DNA of 7,140 bases, taken from contig JALWQD010000128.1 in assembly GCA_026994735.1 (NCBI GenBank), positions 1 to 7,140 on the forward strand, written 5' to 3'. The notes below the pieces were generated by a model that searched no databases, had not been told where the DNA came from, and saw nothing but the letters and a program-made list of their open reading frames with translations. How positions within the stretch are numbered: position 1 is the first letter of the stretch; each line of letters starts with the position of its first letter. Positions 1 to 6,047 of this stretch are shown here, in pieces. Origin of the DNA: Gammaproteobacteria bacterium. Lineage in GTDB: Bacteria > Pseudomonadota > Gammaproteobacteria > SZUA-140. Made by a program: the position numbers and the translations under genes.

Positions 1-119
1 AGCCAACCGCTGGTCACAGGTACCAGCAGGAAAACAGTCAACAACAACGCCAATAATGATGGGCCGACGTGTAATACCCGCCCTGAACCACCGCGCCTGG
101 AGAAAAAAAGGATATTCAT
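1..119 (-). CDS. N-terminus of a membrane-anchored protein, probable M23-family peptidase (partial, runs off left edge)
   Basis: The minus strand reads from an ATG at 119-117 for 39 codons to the window edge without a stop. The visible N-terminus has a basic start (MNILFFSRRGGSGRVLHVG) followed by a hydrophobic segment at about residues 20-36 (SLLALLLTVFLLVPV), so it is a membrane anchor or uncleaved signal with the rest probably periplasmic. The catalytic part is outside the window. The M23 (LytM-type) endopeptidase call is inference: a peptidase of this class with a similar basic-then-transmembrane start lies between dciA and secA in Pseudomonas and related gammaproteobacteria. The start lacks a well-spaced Shine-Dalgarno; a GGAG (134-137) lies 14 bases upstream. 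The gene diverges from dciA. I am sure of an open coding start, less sure of the family. Confidence 0.65.
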   Translation of the reverse strand, partial: MNILFFSRRGGSGRVLHVGPSLLALLLTVFLLVPVTSGW

Positions 120-152
120 CTAGGTTGATCCGACTCCATTATGATAACGTCA

Positions 153-183
153 TTGACAAGCAAGCAAAAAATGTCCCGACAAT
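153..183 (+). promoter_or_regulatory. Candidate sigma-70 promoter for dciA
   Basis: A perfect TTGACA (153-158) is followed after 19 bases by GACAAT (178-183), a 4/6 match to the -10 consensus. Transcription would begin near 190, just before the ATG at 207. The long spacer and weak -10 make this tentative. If real, it rules out the upstream ATGs at 141 and 171 as starts for this transcript. Confidence 0.25.
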
Positions 184-206
184 TTAACAGCAGATACTTC
201 CATAGC

Positions 207-674
207 ATGTCTTCGCCACGCCCCATATCCAGTCATATCGGCAAAACCGTCGGACACCTTGCGAATCTTGGCAAACAGTGTCGTTTGCTACAGCAAATCG
301 ACCACCAGCTAGGGCAATTATTACCCCCAACCATGGCTGTCCATATCCAGGTCGCAAATTTTCGCGAAGGCTGCCTGGTACTACAGGCCGACAGCTCCGC
401 CTGGCAGGCACGCCTGAGGTTTCAGGTCCCGCAACTGCAGCAACAACTTGCAGATTGCCCTGGGCTTGGTAGCTTGCAAACGATCAAAACCACTACCCGC
501 CCTCAAGAGCGCACAGCACAAACAAACACACTGCCAGCAACGACACAACGCCGGCTCAGCAGAGAGACTGCCGATATCCTGCGCTCACTGGCCCAGGGAG
601 GACACCTGGACCCACGCCTGAACAAGCTCCTCGAACACATTGCAGAACTCGCCGATGACGAGCACTCATGCTGA
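207..674 (+). CDS. dciA: DciA-type DUF721 protein, replicative helicase loader
   Basis: This is a DUF721/DciA family protein. DciA binds DnaB and helps load it at the replication origin in the many bacteria that lack DnaC. From the ATG at 207 the protein is 155 residues. A KH-like DUF721 domain spans about residues 18-98 and includes LPPTMAVHIQVANFREGCLVL and the family's Trp-Arg stretch SAWQARLRFQVPQL. A Pro/Thr/Gln-rich linker follows, then a helical tail (RETADILRSLAQGG, NKLLEHIAEL). In-frame ATGs at 141 and 171 would give 177 and 167 residues, and none of the three has a clear Shine-Dalgarno. I chose 207 because MSSPRPISSH lines up with the short start of Pseudomonas homologues as I recall them, where an Arg-Pro occurs at about residues 4-5. 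A start at 141 would also leave only 21 bp between the divergent genes. It converges on lpxC, as I recall for Pseudomonas. Confidence 0.88.
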   Translation: MSSPRPISSHIGKTVGHLANLGKQCRLLQQIDHQLGQLLPPTMAVHIQVANFREGCLVLQADSSAWQARLRFQVPQLQQQLADCPGLGSLQTIKTTTRPQERTAQTNTLPATTQRRLSRETADILRSLAQGGHLDPRLNKLLEHIAELADDEHSC

Positions 675-686
675 CTCAGAATTAAC

Positions 687-710
687 GTCTGCCGTAATAA
701 CAGTGCAGAC
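687..710. terminator. Short inverted repeat between convergent dciA and lpxC
   Basis: GTCTGC (687-692) and GCAGAC (705-710) are exact reverse complements separated by a 12-base loop. It lies within the 52 bp between the dciA and lpxC stop codons, where a bidirectional terminator would be expected. Neither strand has a T-tract after the stem and the loop is large, so it is at best a weak or factor-dependent terminator. Confidence 0.25.
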
Positions 711-726
711 CAATGAGCACAAGGGC

Positions 727-1641
727 TCAAACAGCCGAAACGGGCTTCATAAAGGAGATCGGTGCCGGCTCACCTTCCTCGAAGGTGACAAGTTCCCAGG
801 TTTGTTCATCGGCCATCAGTGCACGCAGCAAACGATTATTCAGTTGATGCCCTGATTTATGGGCCGTAAAAGCACCGATCAAACTGTAACCGAGCAAATA
901 GAGATCACCAATAGCATCGAGTACCTTGTGTTTGACGAATTCATCGTCATAGCGCAAGCCATCTTCATTGAGAACACGGTAATCATCAACGACAACGGCA
1001 TTGTTGAGATTACCGCCTAGAATCAGATTCATCTCCCGCAAGTGCTCAAGATCGCGCATAAAACCAAAGGTTCGCGCACGGCTGATTTCCTTGACAAAGG
1101 ATGTCGTTGAAAAATCGACATGTGCTTCATGACTGCGGCCGACAAAGACAGGGTGGTCAAAGTCAATGGAAAAGGAAACCTTGAAGCCCTCAAAGGGTTC
1201 AAATTGAGCCCATTTATCACCGTCTTCAACACGAATTTTCTTTTTAATACGGACAAACCGCTTCGGCGCATTGAGTTCTTCAATGCCTGCCGATTGCAGT
1301 AAAAAAACGAAGGGACCGGCACTGCCGTCCATTATCGGCACTTCACCGGCGGTCAGATCGATATAGGCGTTATCGATACCCAAACCGGCCATGGCTGAAA
1401 GCAAATGCTCGACAGTCGCCACGCGTGCGCCCTGGCAGGCGAGGGTTGTCGAGAGCCGTGTATCAACAACATTTTCTTCACGGGCAAGGATATCCACCGG
1501 CGGCTCAAGGTCAACACGACGAAAAACAATACCGACATCTGCAGCCGCTGGCCGCAGCGTCATTACCGTCTTTTCACCCGAATGCAAGCCCACTCCGGTT
1601 GCCCGGATGACATTCTTTAATGTGCGTTGACGTATCATCAT
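727..1641 (-). CDS. lpxC: UDP-3-O-acyl-N-acetylglucosamine deacetylase
   Basis: LpxC is the zinc amidase that removes acetate from UDP-3-O-acyl-GlcNAc, the committed step of lipid A synthesis in the cytoplasm. The protein is 304 residues (E. coli 305) and close to it throughout, beginning MMIRQRTLKNVIRATGVGLH. Catalytic residues are in place: Glu78 and His79 in TVEHL, the other zinc ligands His238 and Asp242 in HKVLDAIGD, and His265 in HKSGH. IMDGSAGPF and NEDGLRYDDEF are also conserved. The start is a double ATG (1641-1636) with AGGG 8 bases upstream of the first; the second ATG matches the E. coli start exactly. It is the last gene of the cluster, 148 bp after ftsZ, with a candidate promoter of its own. 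The C-terminus (MKPVSAV) is shorter than the E. coli degradation tail. Confidence 0.98.
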   Translation of the reverse strand: MMIRQRTLKNVIRATGVGLHSGEKTVMTLRPAAADVGIVFRRVDLEPPVDILAREENVVDTRLSTTLACQGARVATVEHLLSAMAGLGIDNAYIDLTAGEVPIMDGSAGPFVFLLQSAGIEELNAPKRFVRIKKKIRVEDGDKWAQFEPFEGFKVSFSIDFDHPVFVGRSHEAHVDFSTTSFVKEISRARTFGFMRDLEHLREMNLILGGNLNNAVVVDDYRVLNEDGLRYDDEFVKHKVLDAIGDLYLLGYSLIGAFTAHKSGHQLNNRLLRALMADEQTWELVTFEEGEPAPISFMKPVSAV

Positions 1642-1742
1642 GCCCCATACCCTAAAAACAAGCGCCTATAAAACCCGCTGACCTGCCCGAATAGACAGCT
1701 GGGCATAGTAGCATAGCCCCTATAAGCTGCCTAGCGGCTGCT

Positions 1743-1760
1743 GTCACAGTATAGTCACAG
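1743..1760. repeat. Direct repeat GTCACAG x2, 11 bp apart, over the lpxC -10
   Basis: GTCACAG occurs at 1743-1749 and again at 1754-1760, an exact 7-bp direct repeat with an 11-bp period (TGTGAC repeats when read on the minus strand). It flanks and overlaps the proposed lpxC -10 hexamer. An 11-bp period places both copies on one face of the helix, as in binding sites of OmpR/PhoB-family regulators. The repeat is seen directly; regulator binding is speculation. Confidence 0.4.
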
Positions 1761-1775
1761 GCAATCCATTGCCAG
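1748..1775 (-). promoter_or_regulatory. Candidate sigma-70 promoter of lpxC
   Basis: Read on the minus strand, TATACT (1753-1748) is a 5/6 match to the -10 box. CTGGCA (1775-1770), 4/6 to the -35, lies 16 bases upstream. It sits just after the ftsZ stop codons and would start RNA near 1741, giving a leader of about 100 nt before the lpxC ATG. A separate lpxC promoter is plausible because of the 148-bp gap after ftsZ. Found by eye only. Confidence 0.4.
1760..1773. repeat. Palindrome GGCAAT-N2-ATTGCC in the lpxC promoter spacer
   Basis: GGCAAT (1760-1765) and ATTGCC (1768-1773) form a perfect 6-bp inverted repeat with a 2-bp centre. It starts 14 bases after the tandem ftsZ stop codons and fills most of the -35/-10 spacer of the candidate lpxC promoter, reaching into the -35. 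It could be an operator, or in the ftsZ transcript a 3'-end hairpin (5 bp with a 4-base loop). There is no U-tract, so it is not a standard intrinsic terminator. Confidence 0.4.
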
Positions 1776-1789
1776 CTGTAAACCGATCA

Positions 1790-2959
1790 TCAGTCAGCCT
1801 GGCGGCGAAGAAACGCAGGAACATCAAAATAATCAAAGTTATCGCTCTCGACAGCAGCAGCCTTTTTCTCACCAACAGCGACGTGGTTCCGAATCACTGT
1901 CGGCCGATCCAGGACAGCATAATCAGGATCAATATCAACAGGCTGGCGAGCTGTTTTCAATTGCGGCAAAGCCTCATGCACGACTGGCACCTCTTTACTG
2001 CTACTTTCACCCAGCCCCGTCGCCACAACGGTGACACGTAATTCATCGTGCATCTCCGGGTCAATCACTGTACCAACAACAACGATCGCCTCGTCCGAAG
2101 CAAATGACTTGATGGTATTACCCACTTCTTCAAACTCGCCGATTTGCATATCCAGGCCGGCCGTCACATTAACAAGGACGCCACGCGCTCCGGAAAGGTT
2201 CACATCCTCCAGCAACGGGCTGGCAATAGCCAATTCAGCCGCTTCGCGGGCACGATGTTCACCGCTCATGCAGCCTGAGCCCATCATCGCCATCCCCATT
2301 TCCGACATCACTGTCCGGACATCGGCAAAATCGACATTGATCAGACCGGGACGGGTAATCAATTCAGCAATCCCCTGTACAGCACCCAGCAGGACATCGT
2401 TGGCTGCCTTGAAGGCATCGAGCAATGTTGTTCCCTTACCCAACACTGTCAACAGCTTTTCATTCGGAATTGTAATCAGTGAATCGACACTCTTGCTCAG
2501 TTCACGCAACCCCTCATCTGCAATTTGCATGCGCTTTTTCCCTTCAAAGGGAAAAGGACGGGTCACAACAGCAACGGTCAGGATCCCCAGTTCTTTAGCA
2601 ACTTCAGCAACAATCGGTGCACCACCGGTACCTGTACCACCGCCCATACCGGCGGTAATAAAAATCATATCGGCCCCTTCAAGCACCTCCGCGATTCTCT
2701 CCCGGTCTTCCATCGCAGCCTGCTTGCCAATCTCAGGATTCGCACCCGCACCAAGTCCTTTGGTAATCGTCGTCCCGAGTTGCAATGTCGTCCGTGCTGC
2801 TGATTCTTTGAGCGCCTGGGAATCGGTATTGGCACAGATAAAATCAACACCGTCGATATCCGCCAGGACCATATGCTTAACCGCGTTCCCACCACCACCG
2901 CCAACACCAATCACTTTAATGACAGCGTTTTGACTATATGAATCCATGAGCTCAAACAT
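1790..2959 (-). CDS. ftsZ: Cell division protein FtsZ (tubulin-like GTPase)
   Basis: FtsZ polymerises with GTP into the Z-ring on the inner face of the membrane and recruits the divisome. The protein is 389 residues (E. coli 383). Features in order: N-terminal MFELMDSYSQNAVIKVIG; GTP-binding G-rich loop GVGGGGGNA at residues 18-26; tubulin signature GMGGGTGTGG at 104-113; RPFPFEGKKR at 134-143; T7 synergy loop NVDFADV at 208-214 with catalytic Asp210 and Asp213; a flexible linker of about 50 residues; and the C-terminal peptide DVPAFLRRQAD at 379-389, which binds FtsA, ZipA and MinC in relatives. The ATG has a strong Shine-Dalgarno (AAGGAG, 8-base spacing). The gene ends in tandem TGA TGA. 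It lies 174 bp after ftsA, and that leader carries a stable hairpin. Confidence 0.99.
   Translation of the reverse strand: MFELMDSYSQNAVIKVIGVGGGGGNAVKHMVLADIDGVDFICANTDSQALKESAARTTLQLGTTITKGLGAGANPEIGKQAAMEDRERIAEVLEGADMIFITAGMGGGTGTGGAPIVAEVAKELGILTVAVVTRPFPFEGKKRMQIADEGLRELSKSVDSLITIPNEKLLTVLGKGTTLLDAFKAANDVLLGAVQGIAELITRPGLINVDFADVRTVMSEMGMAMMGSGCMSGEHRAREAAELAIASPLLEDVNLSGARGVLVNVTAGLDMQIGEFEEVGNTIKSFASDEAIVVVGTVIDPEMHDELRVTVVATGLGESSSKEVPVVHEALPQLKTARQPVDIDPDYAVLDRPTVIRNHVAVGEKKAAAVESDNFDYFDVPAFLRRQAD
2536..2555. repeat. Perfect 9-bp inverted repeat inside ftsZ
   Basis: TTTTCCCTT (2536-2544) and AAGGGAAAA (2547-2555) are exact reverse complements around a 2-base centre. The segment encodes the conserved FPFEGKK part of FtsZ (about residues 135-142). 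The symmetry depends on codon choice but the amino acids are constrained, so it may be coincidental. In mRNA it could fold as a hairpin of about 8 bp. Confidence 0.5.
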
Positions 2960-2967
2960 TAGCCTTT

Positions 2968-2973
2968 CTCCTT
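2968..2973 (-). promoter_or_regulatory. Strong ribosome binding site of ftsZ
   Basis: AAGGAG on the minus strand, 8 bases before the ftsZ ATG, in an A-rich context. It fixes the start at 2959 over the in-frame Met5 and fits high FtsZ expression. Confidence 0.85.
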
Positions 2974-3006
2974 CTTAATATTACTGAATTAATTTCTTTC
3001 CCAAAC

Positions 3007-3032
3007 GGTTGCGGTCTCCTGACCGCCCAACC
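3007..3032 (-). promoter_or_regulatory. Hairpin in the ftsZ leader
   Basis: In the ftsA-ftsZ gap, GCGGTC (3011-3016) pairs with GACCGC (3021-3026) across a 4-base loop. The stem continues as GGTT (3007-3010) with AACC (3029-3032) past a 2-base bulge (3027-3028), for 10 base pairs in all. It lies 47 nt upstream of the ftsZ ATG in the transcript. The bases downstream are A-rich with no U-tract, so it is not an intrinsic terminator. An mRNA stabiliser, processing site or protein-binding element is possible. The rest of the 174-bp gap shows no convincing promoter. Confidence 0.5.
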
Positions 3033-3133
3033 TCGATCTCGTCCTGTCTTCTGCAACTGGAAGCTGATCACTGTCATCACGTTTATCTTCCCTCTATCCG
3101 CCTACCCATCGCTCCCCAGCTTAGCCAGCAGCG

Positions 3134-4369
3134 CTAAAAATTCCCCTGAAACCAACTCTTCATGCGTGACCAGGCACCCTTGTTTTCACTGAGCCGGCGG
3201 CCATAAGGCCCTTTGTTCAATCGCTGGATCTGACCAAAAACCAATAATCCGACACCCGTGGCATAAATGGGATTTTTGATAACCTCGACAAGACCTTTGA
3301 CGTTTTCTGGTGCCCCCAGGCGAACCGGCATATGAAAGACTTCTTCGGCCAGCTCGATAACGCCTTCCATCTTGGCACTGCCACCGGTCATAACGATGCC
3401 GGAAGCAATGACATCTTCGAAGCCGCTACGGCGAAGCTCCGCCTGGATCAACGAAAACAGCTCGTCATAACGTGGCTCGATAACTTCGGCCAATGTTTGT
3501 CTTGCCAGCCTTCGTGGTCGCCGCTCGCCGACGCTCGCGACTTCAATCGTCTCATCCGGGCTGGCCAATTGGGTTAACGCACAACCATATTCAATCTTGA
3601 CTTCCTCGGCACTCTGGGTCGGTGTACGCATAGCGACGGCAATATCATTCGTCACCTGATCGCCGGCAATGGGAATAACCGCTGTATGGCGGATGGCGCC
3701 ATCGGTAAAGACCGCGATATCCGTCGTACCGCCACCAATATCAACAAGACAGACACCGAGGCTTTTTTCATCCTCGGTCAGGACCGCGTGACTGGAAGCG
3801 ATCTGTTCGAGAATAATGTCGTCAACCTCAAGCCCACAGCGGCGCACACATTTGATGATATTTTGCGCCGCACTGACCGCACCGGAAACAATATGCACCT
3901 TCGCCTCCAGGCGTACACCGGACATACCGATGGGCTCCAGGATGCCGTCCTGATGGTCAATAATGAATTCCTGCGGCAACACATGAATGATTTTCTGGTC
4001 GGCGGGGATGGCCACTGCGCGGGCGGCATCAATCACTCGTTCAACATCACCGGCATTAATCTCATTGTCACGAATGGCGACAATGCCATGCGAATTAAGA
4101 CTGCGAATATGACTGCCGGCAATCCCGGCATAAACAGAATGAATTTCACATCCGGCCATCAATTCAGCCTCTTCCACGGCACGCTGAATGGACTGTACTG
4201 TTGATTCGATATTGACGACCACACCCTTCTTGAGACCGCGAGAAGGGTGTGAGCCAAGTCCGACAATTTCGACCCCGCCCTCGTCATTGATCTCGCAAAC
4301 GATTGCAACGACCTTTGACGTCCCGATATCAAGGCCGACAATCAATTCTTTTTCCTCTTTTCTGGACAT
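3134..4369 (-). CDS. ftsA: Cell division protein FtsA (actin-like membrane tether of FtsZ)
   Basis: FtsA is an actin-fold ATPase that binds the FtsZ tail and attaches the ring to the inner membrane. The protein is 411 residues, the usual family length (E. coli 420). Visible elements: phosphate-1 motif LDIGTSK at residues 13-19; the FtsA-specific 1C (SHS2) domain at about 85-165; phosphate-2 motif VDIGGGTTD at 209-217; conserved RRLARQTLAEVIEPRY at 286-301; adenosine motif GIVMTGGSAKMEG at 324-336; and a C-terminal amphipathic helix (about 398-411, SRMKSWFQGNF) that serves as the membrane-targeting sequence. The ATG at 4369 has AGAGG (4376-4380) 6 bases upstream. It follows ftsQ by 36 bp and precedes ftsZ by 174 bp, so the usual ftsQ-ftsA-ftsZ order is kept. 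Confidence 0.99.
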   Translation of the reverse strand: MSRKEEKELIVGLDIGTSKVVAIVCEINDEGGVEIVGLGSHPSRGLKKGVVVNIESTVQSIQRAVEEAELMAGCEIHSVYAGIAGSHIRSLNSHGIVAIRDNEINAGDVERVIDAARAVAIPADQKIIHVLPQEFIIDHQDGILEPIGMSGVRLEAKVHIVSGAVSAAQNIIKCVRRCGLEVDDIILEQIASSHAVLTEDEKSLGVCLVDIGGGTTDIAVFTDGAIRHTAVIPIAGDQVTNDIAVAMRTPTQSAEEVKIEYGCALTQLASPDETIEVASVGERRPRRLARQTLAEVIEPRYDELFSLIQAELRRSGFEDVIASGIVMTGGSAKMEGVIELAEEVFHMPVRLGAPENVKGLVEVIKNPIYATGVGLLVFGQIQRLNKGPYGRRLSENKGAWSRMKSWFQGNF

Positions 4370-4405
4370 CAGTCCCCTCTCTTCTTCATCCGCGACATTA
4401 ACGAC

Positions 4406-5119
4406 TTAACCATGGGCGGGCATCTTGCGACGGACAGCCAGACCATTCTTGTAACGCAGATCAACAATACTGAAACCACCCTCGGTTAATGCTGACAGGC
4501 GTGGAAAAAAGCGAAAAAAGCGCGCCAGGCGGGCAAGCGGCTGCTCATGCCCAAGATAGAGTTCAAAATCACCCTTCAGAAGTAAACGTAGAGAACCCCG
4601 GCGATCCTGCTTAAGGCTTGCCAATTGGCCATTGTTCACCTTCAATATCTGCTCCATTCCAGACAATATACGCACATCAACATGACCATTCTCAACAGCC
4701 ATATCCAGATAAGGCAGCCGTGCCAGCTCAGCACTTGCCAGTGTCGACGGCGTAAACAATTCACCAACCTCATTGACCAGCGCCTGATCCCGCCAGCGCG
4801 CCACGGCTCGCTGCTCAGTAATCACCAGGCGCAGGGTATCCGGCCATAACCGTTGCACAGATACCTGGCGCACCCAGGGCATTGCCAGCACTGCCTGACG
4901 AATAGCCGCCAGATCAGCAGCAAAAAAACCGCCCTCGGTATACGGGACGACAACATCGCGTACTGACCGCGCAGTGACCTGCTGCAATGGCCCTTCCACC
5001 CGCAGTGAAAGTAAAGGGAAATATTCATTGAAAGGCCCGCGTAACTGCCAGGCCAGAACAACAATGACAAGCAATAACAGCACTGTCATTAATAATGTAT
5101 AAGTCCGGAATCTAGACAT
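4406..5119 (-). CDS. ftsQ: Cell division protein FtsQ
   Basis: FtsQ is a bitopic inner-membrane protein that links early divisome parts to the FtsL/FtsB complex and septal synthesis. From the ATG at 5119 it is 237 residues, shorter than E. coli (276) mainly because the C-terminal tail is absent. It has a short cytoplasmic start (MSRFRTYT), one transmembrane segment at about 8-25 (LLMTVLLLLVIVVLAWQL), a POTRA domain at about 35-103 (SLRVEGPLQQVT to LRLVITEQ) containing PWVRQVSVQRLWPDTL, and the FtsQ beta domain with ARWRDQALVNEVGELFTP and the late motif IVDLRYKNGLAVRRK. An in-frame TTG at 5149 would add 10 residues, but the ATG has GGAGG 5 bases upstream, so I prefer it. It overlaps the end of ddlB by 8 bases, suggesting translational coupling. 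Confidence 0.96.
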   Translation of the reverse strand: MSRFRTYTLLMTVLLLLVIVVLAWQLRGPFNEYFPLLSLRVEGPLQQVTARSVRDVVVPYTEGGFFAADLAAIRQAVLAMPWVRQVSVQRLWPDTLRLVITEQRAVARWRDQALVNEVGELFTPSTLASAELARLPYLDMAVENGHVDVRILSGMEQILKVNNGQLASLKQDRRGSLRLLLKGDFELYLGHEQPLARLARFFRFFPRLSALTEGGFSIVDLRYKNGLAVRRKMPAHG

Positions 5120-6047
5120 CGTCCCCTCCGGCAATACGTGCTGTCGCAAGAATGGCCATCACCAAGGCATCAAAACTCATCCCGGCAGCCTTCGCTGCCA
5201 TCGGTAACAGGCTGTGATCCGTCATACCGGGCACGGTATTAACCTCAATCAGCCACATTGCCCCCGAAGTATCGAGAAACATATCGACCCGCCCCCAGCC
5301 ACGACACCCAAGGGCATTAAATGCAGCCAGAGCCAGCGATTGGCAATCCTCTGTTTGTTGCGCGGACAGGGGTGCCGGACAGCTAAAGCGGGTATCTTCT
5401 GCCTGATATTTAGCCGTAAAATCATAAAATTCACGCGGTGTTTCAATGGCAATCACGGGCAAAGCCTGGCCATCAAGAATAGCCACAGTCAGCTCCTGCC
5501 CTGCAATCAAAGACTCAGCAAAGACTCGCGCTGTCCCTGCGCGTGCTTTCTCCCAGGCCGCGCTCATTGCCGCCGCATCATCGACTCGACTCATACCGAT
5601 ACTAGACCCTTCACAAACGGGCTTGACGATCAGCGGTAATCCAAGCGTATCGATAGCGTTTACACATGCCATCGCTGACGGCAAGCTCATCGCTGCAGGT
5701 GTTGGCAAGCCTTTGCCAGTCCAAACAGCTTTGCAGCACAGCTTGTCCATCGCCAACGCAGAGGCCAGCACGGAACTGCCGGTATAGGGGATCTGCAAAT
5801 ACTCAAGCAAGCCCTGGAGAGAGCCATCTTCACCGCCACGACCATGCAGGGCGATAAAGACGGCATCCCAGCTATCAGTCTGCAATTGTGCAAGCAAGTG
5901 TTCACCGACGGCATCAACAGCAATCGCGTCAATACCCTGCCGCTGCATGGCAGCGACAACGCAGCCACCACTGGCCAGAGAAATCTCGCGTTCAGCTGAC
6001 TGCCCGCCCAGCAATACGGCAACCCGTTGTTGCTTGAAACGACTCAT
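5112..6047 (-). CDS. ddlB: D-alanine--D-alanine ligase
   Basis: Ddl joins two D-alanines using ATP to make the dipeptide that MurF adds to the peptidoglycan precursor; it acts in the cytoplasm and is an ATP-grasp enzyme. The protein is 311 residues (E. coli DdlB 306). Seen in order: LLGGQSAEREISL at residues 12-24 with Glu19 equivalent to catalytic Glu15 of DdlB; IALHGRGGEDGSLQG at 65-79; PYTGS at 87-91; ATP-grasp loop VKPVCEGSSIGMS at 141-153 with the catalytic serine; DFTAKY with Lys213 and Tyr214 (Lys215/Tyr216 in DdlB), the Tyr marking true D-Ala-D-Ala rather than D-lactate ligases; GWGRVD with Asp255; and LIEVNTVPGMT with metal ligands Glu268 and Asn270. The start overlaps the murB stop as ATGA and has only a weak Shine-Dalgarno, so it is probably translated by coupling. 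I use ddlB for its place in the dcw cluster. Confidence 0.98.
   Translation of the reverse strand: MSRFKQQRVAVLLGGQSAEREISLASGGCVVAAMQRQGIDAIAVDAVGEHLLAQLQTDSWDAVFIALHGRGGEDGSLQGLLEYLQIPYTGSSVLASALAMDKLCCKAVWTGKGLPTPAAMSLPSAMACVNAIDTLGLPLIVKPVCEGSSIGMSRVDDAAAMSAAWEKARAGTARVFAESLIAGQELTVAILDGQALPVIAIETPREFYDFTAKYQAEDTRFSCPAPLSAQQTEDCQSLALAAFNALGCRGWGRVDMFLDTSGAMWLIEVNTVPGMTDHSLLPMAAKAAGMSFDALVMAILATARIAGGDDV
5125..5129 (-). promoter_or_regulatory. Ribosome binding site that sets the ftsQ start
   Basis: GGAGG on the minus strand lies 5 bases before the ATG at 5119, inside the last codons of ddlB. It decides for the ATG over the TTG at 5149. Confidence 0.8.

Noticed and set aside
138..167. Possible minus-strand promoter for the left-edge gene (TTGCTT, 18 bases, CATAAT)
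   Set aside because: The -35 matches only 3/6, and the implied transcript start would fall after the only GGAG ribosome-binding candidate.
1652..1714. 20-residue reading frame in the lpxC leader (MLLCPAVYSGRSAGF...)
   Set aside because: Very short, its ribosome-binding candidate is too close to the ATG, and it shows no attenuator-like codon run.
1681..1720. Alternative short stems in the lpxC leader (GGGC/GCCC at 1701-1719; TGCCC/GGGCA at 1684-1705)
   Set aside because: Stems of only 4-5 bp with loops of 11-12 bases; a riboswitch or attenuator cannot be supported by these alone.
2031..2933. Open frame of 300 codons on the plus strand, antisense to ftsZ
   Set aside because: It lies wholly opposite the highly conserved ftsZ, is Ser/Thr/Pro/Ile-rich with no recognisable domain, and is the usual shadow made by codon bias in the sense gene.
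3121..3137. TTAGC/GCTAA inverted repeat at the ftsA stop codon
   Set aside because: Only 5 bp with a 7-base loop and no U-tract after it on the transcribed strand; likely chance.
3686..4204. Open frame of 172 codons antisense to ftsA
   Set aside because: Covered entirely by ftsA, with no recognisable motif; a shadow frame.
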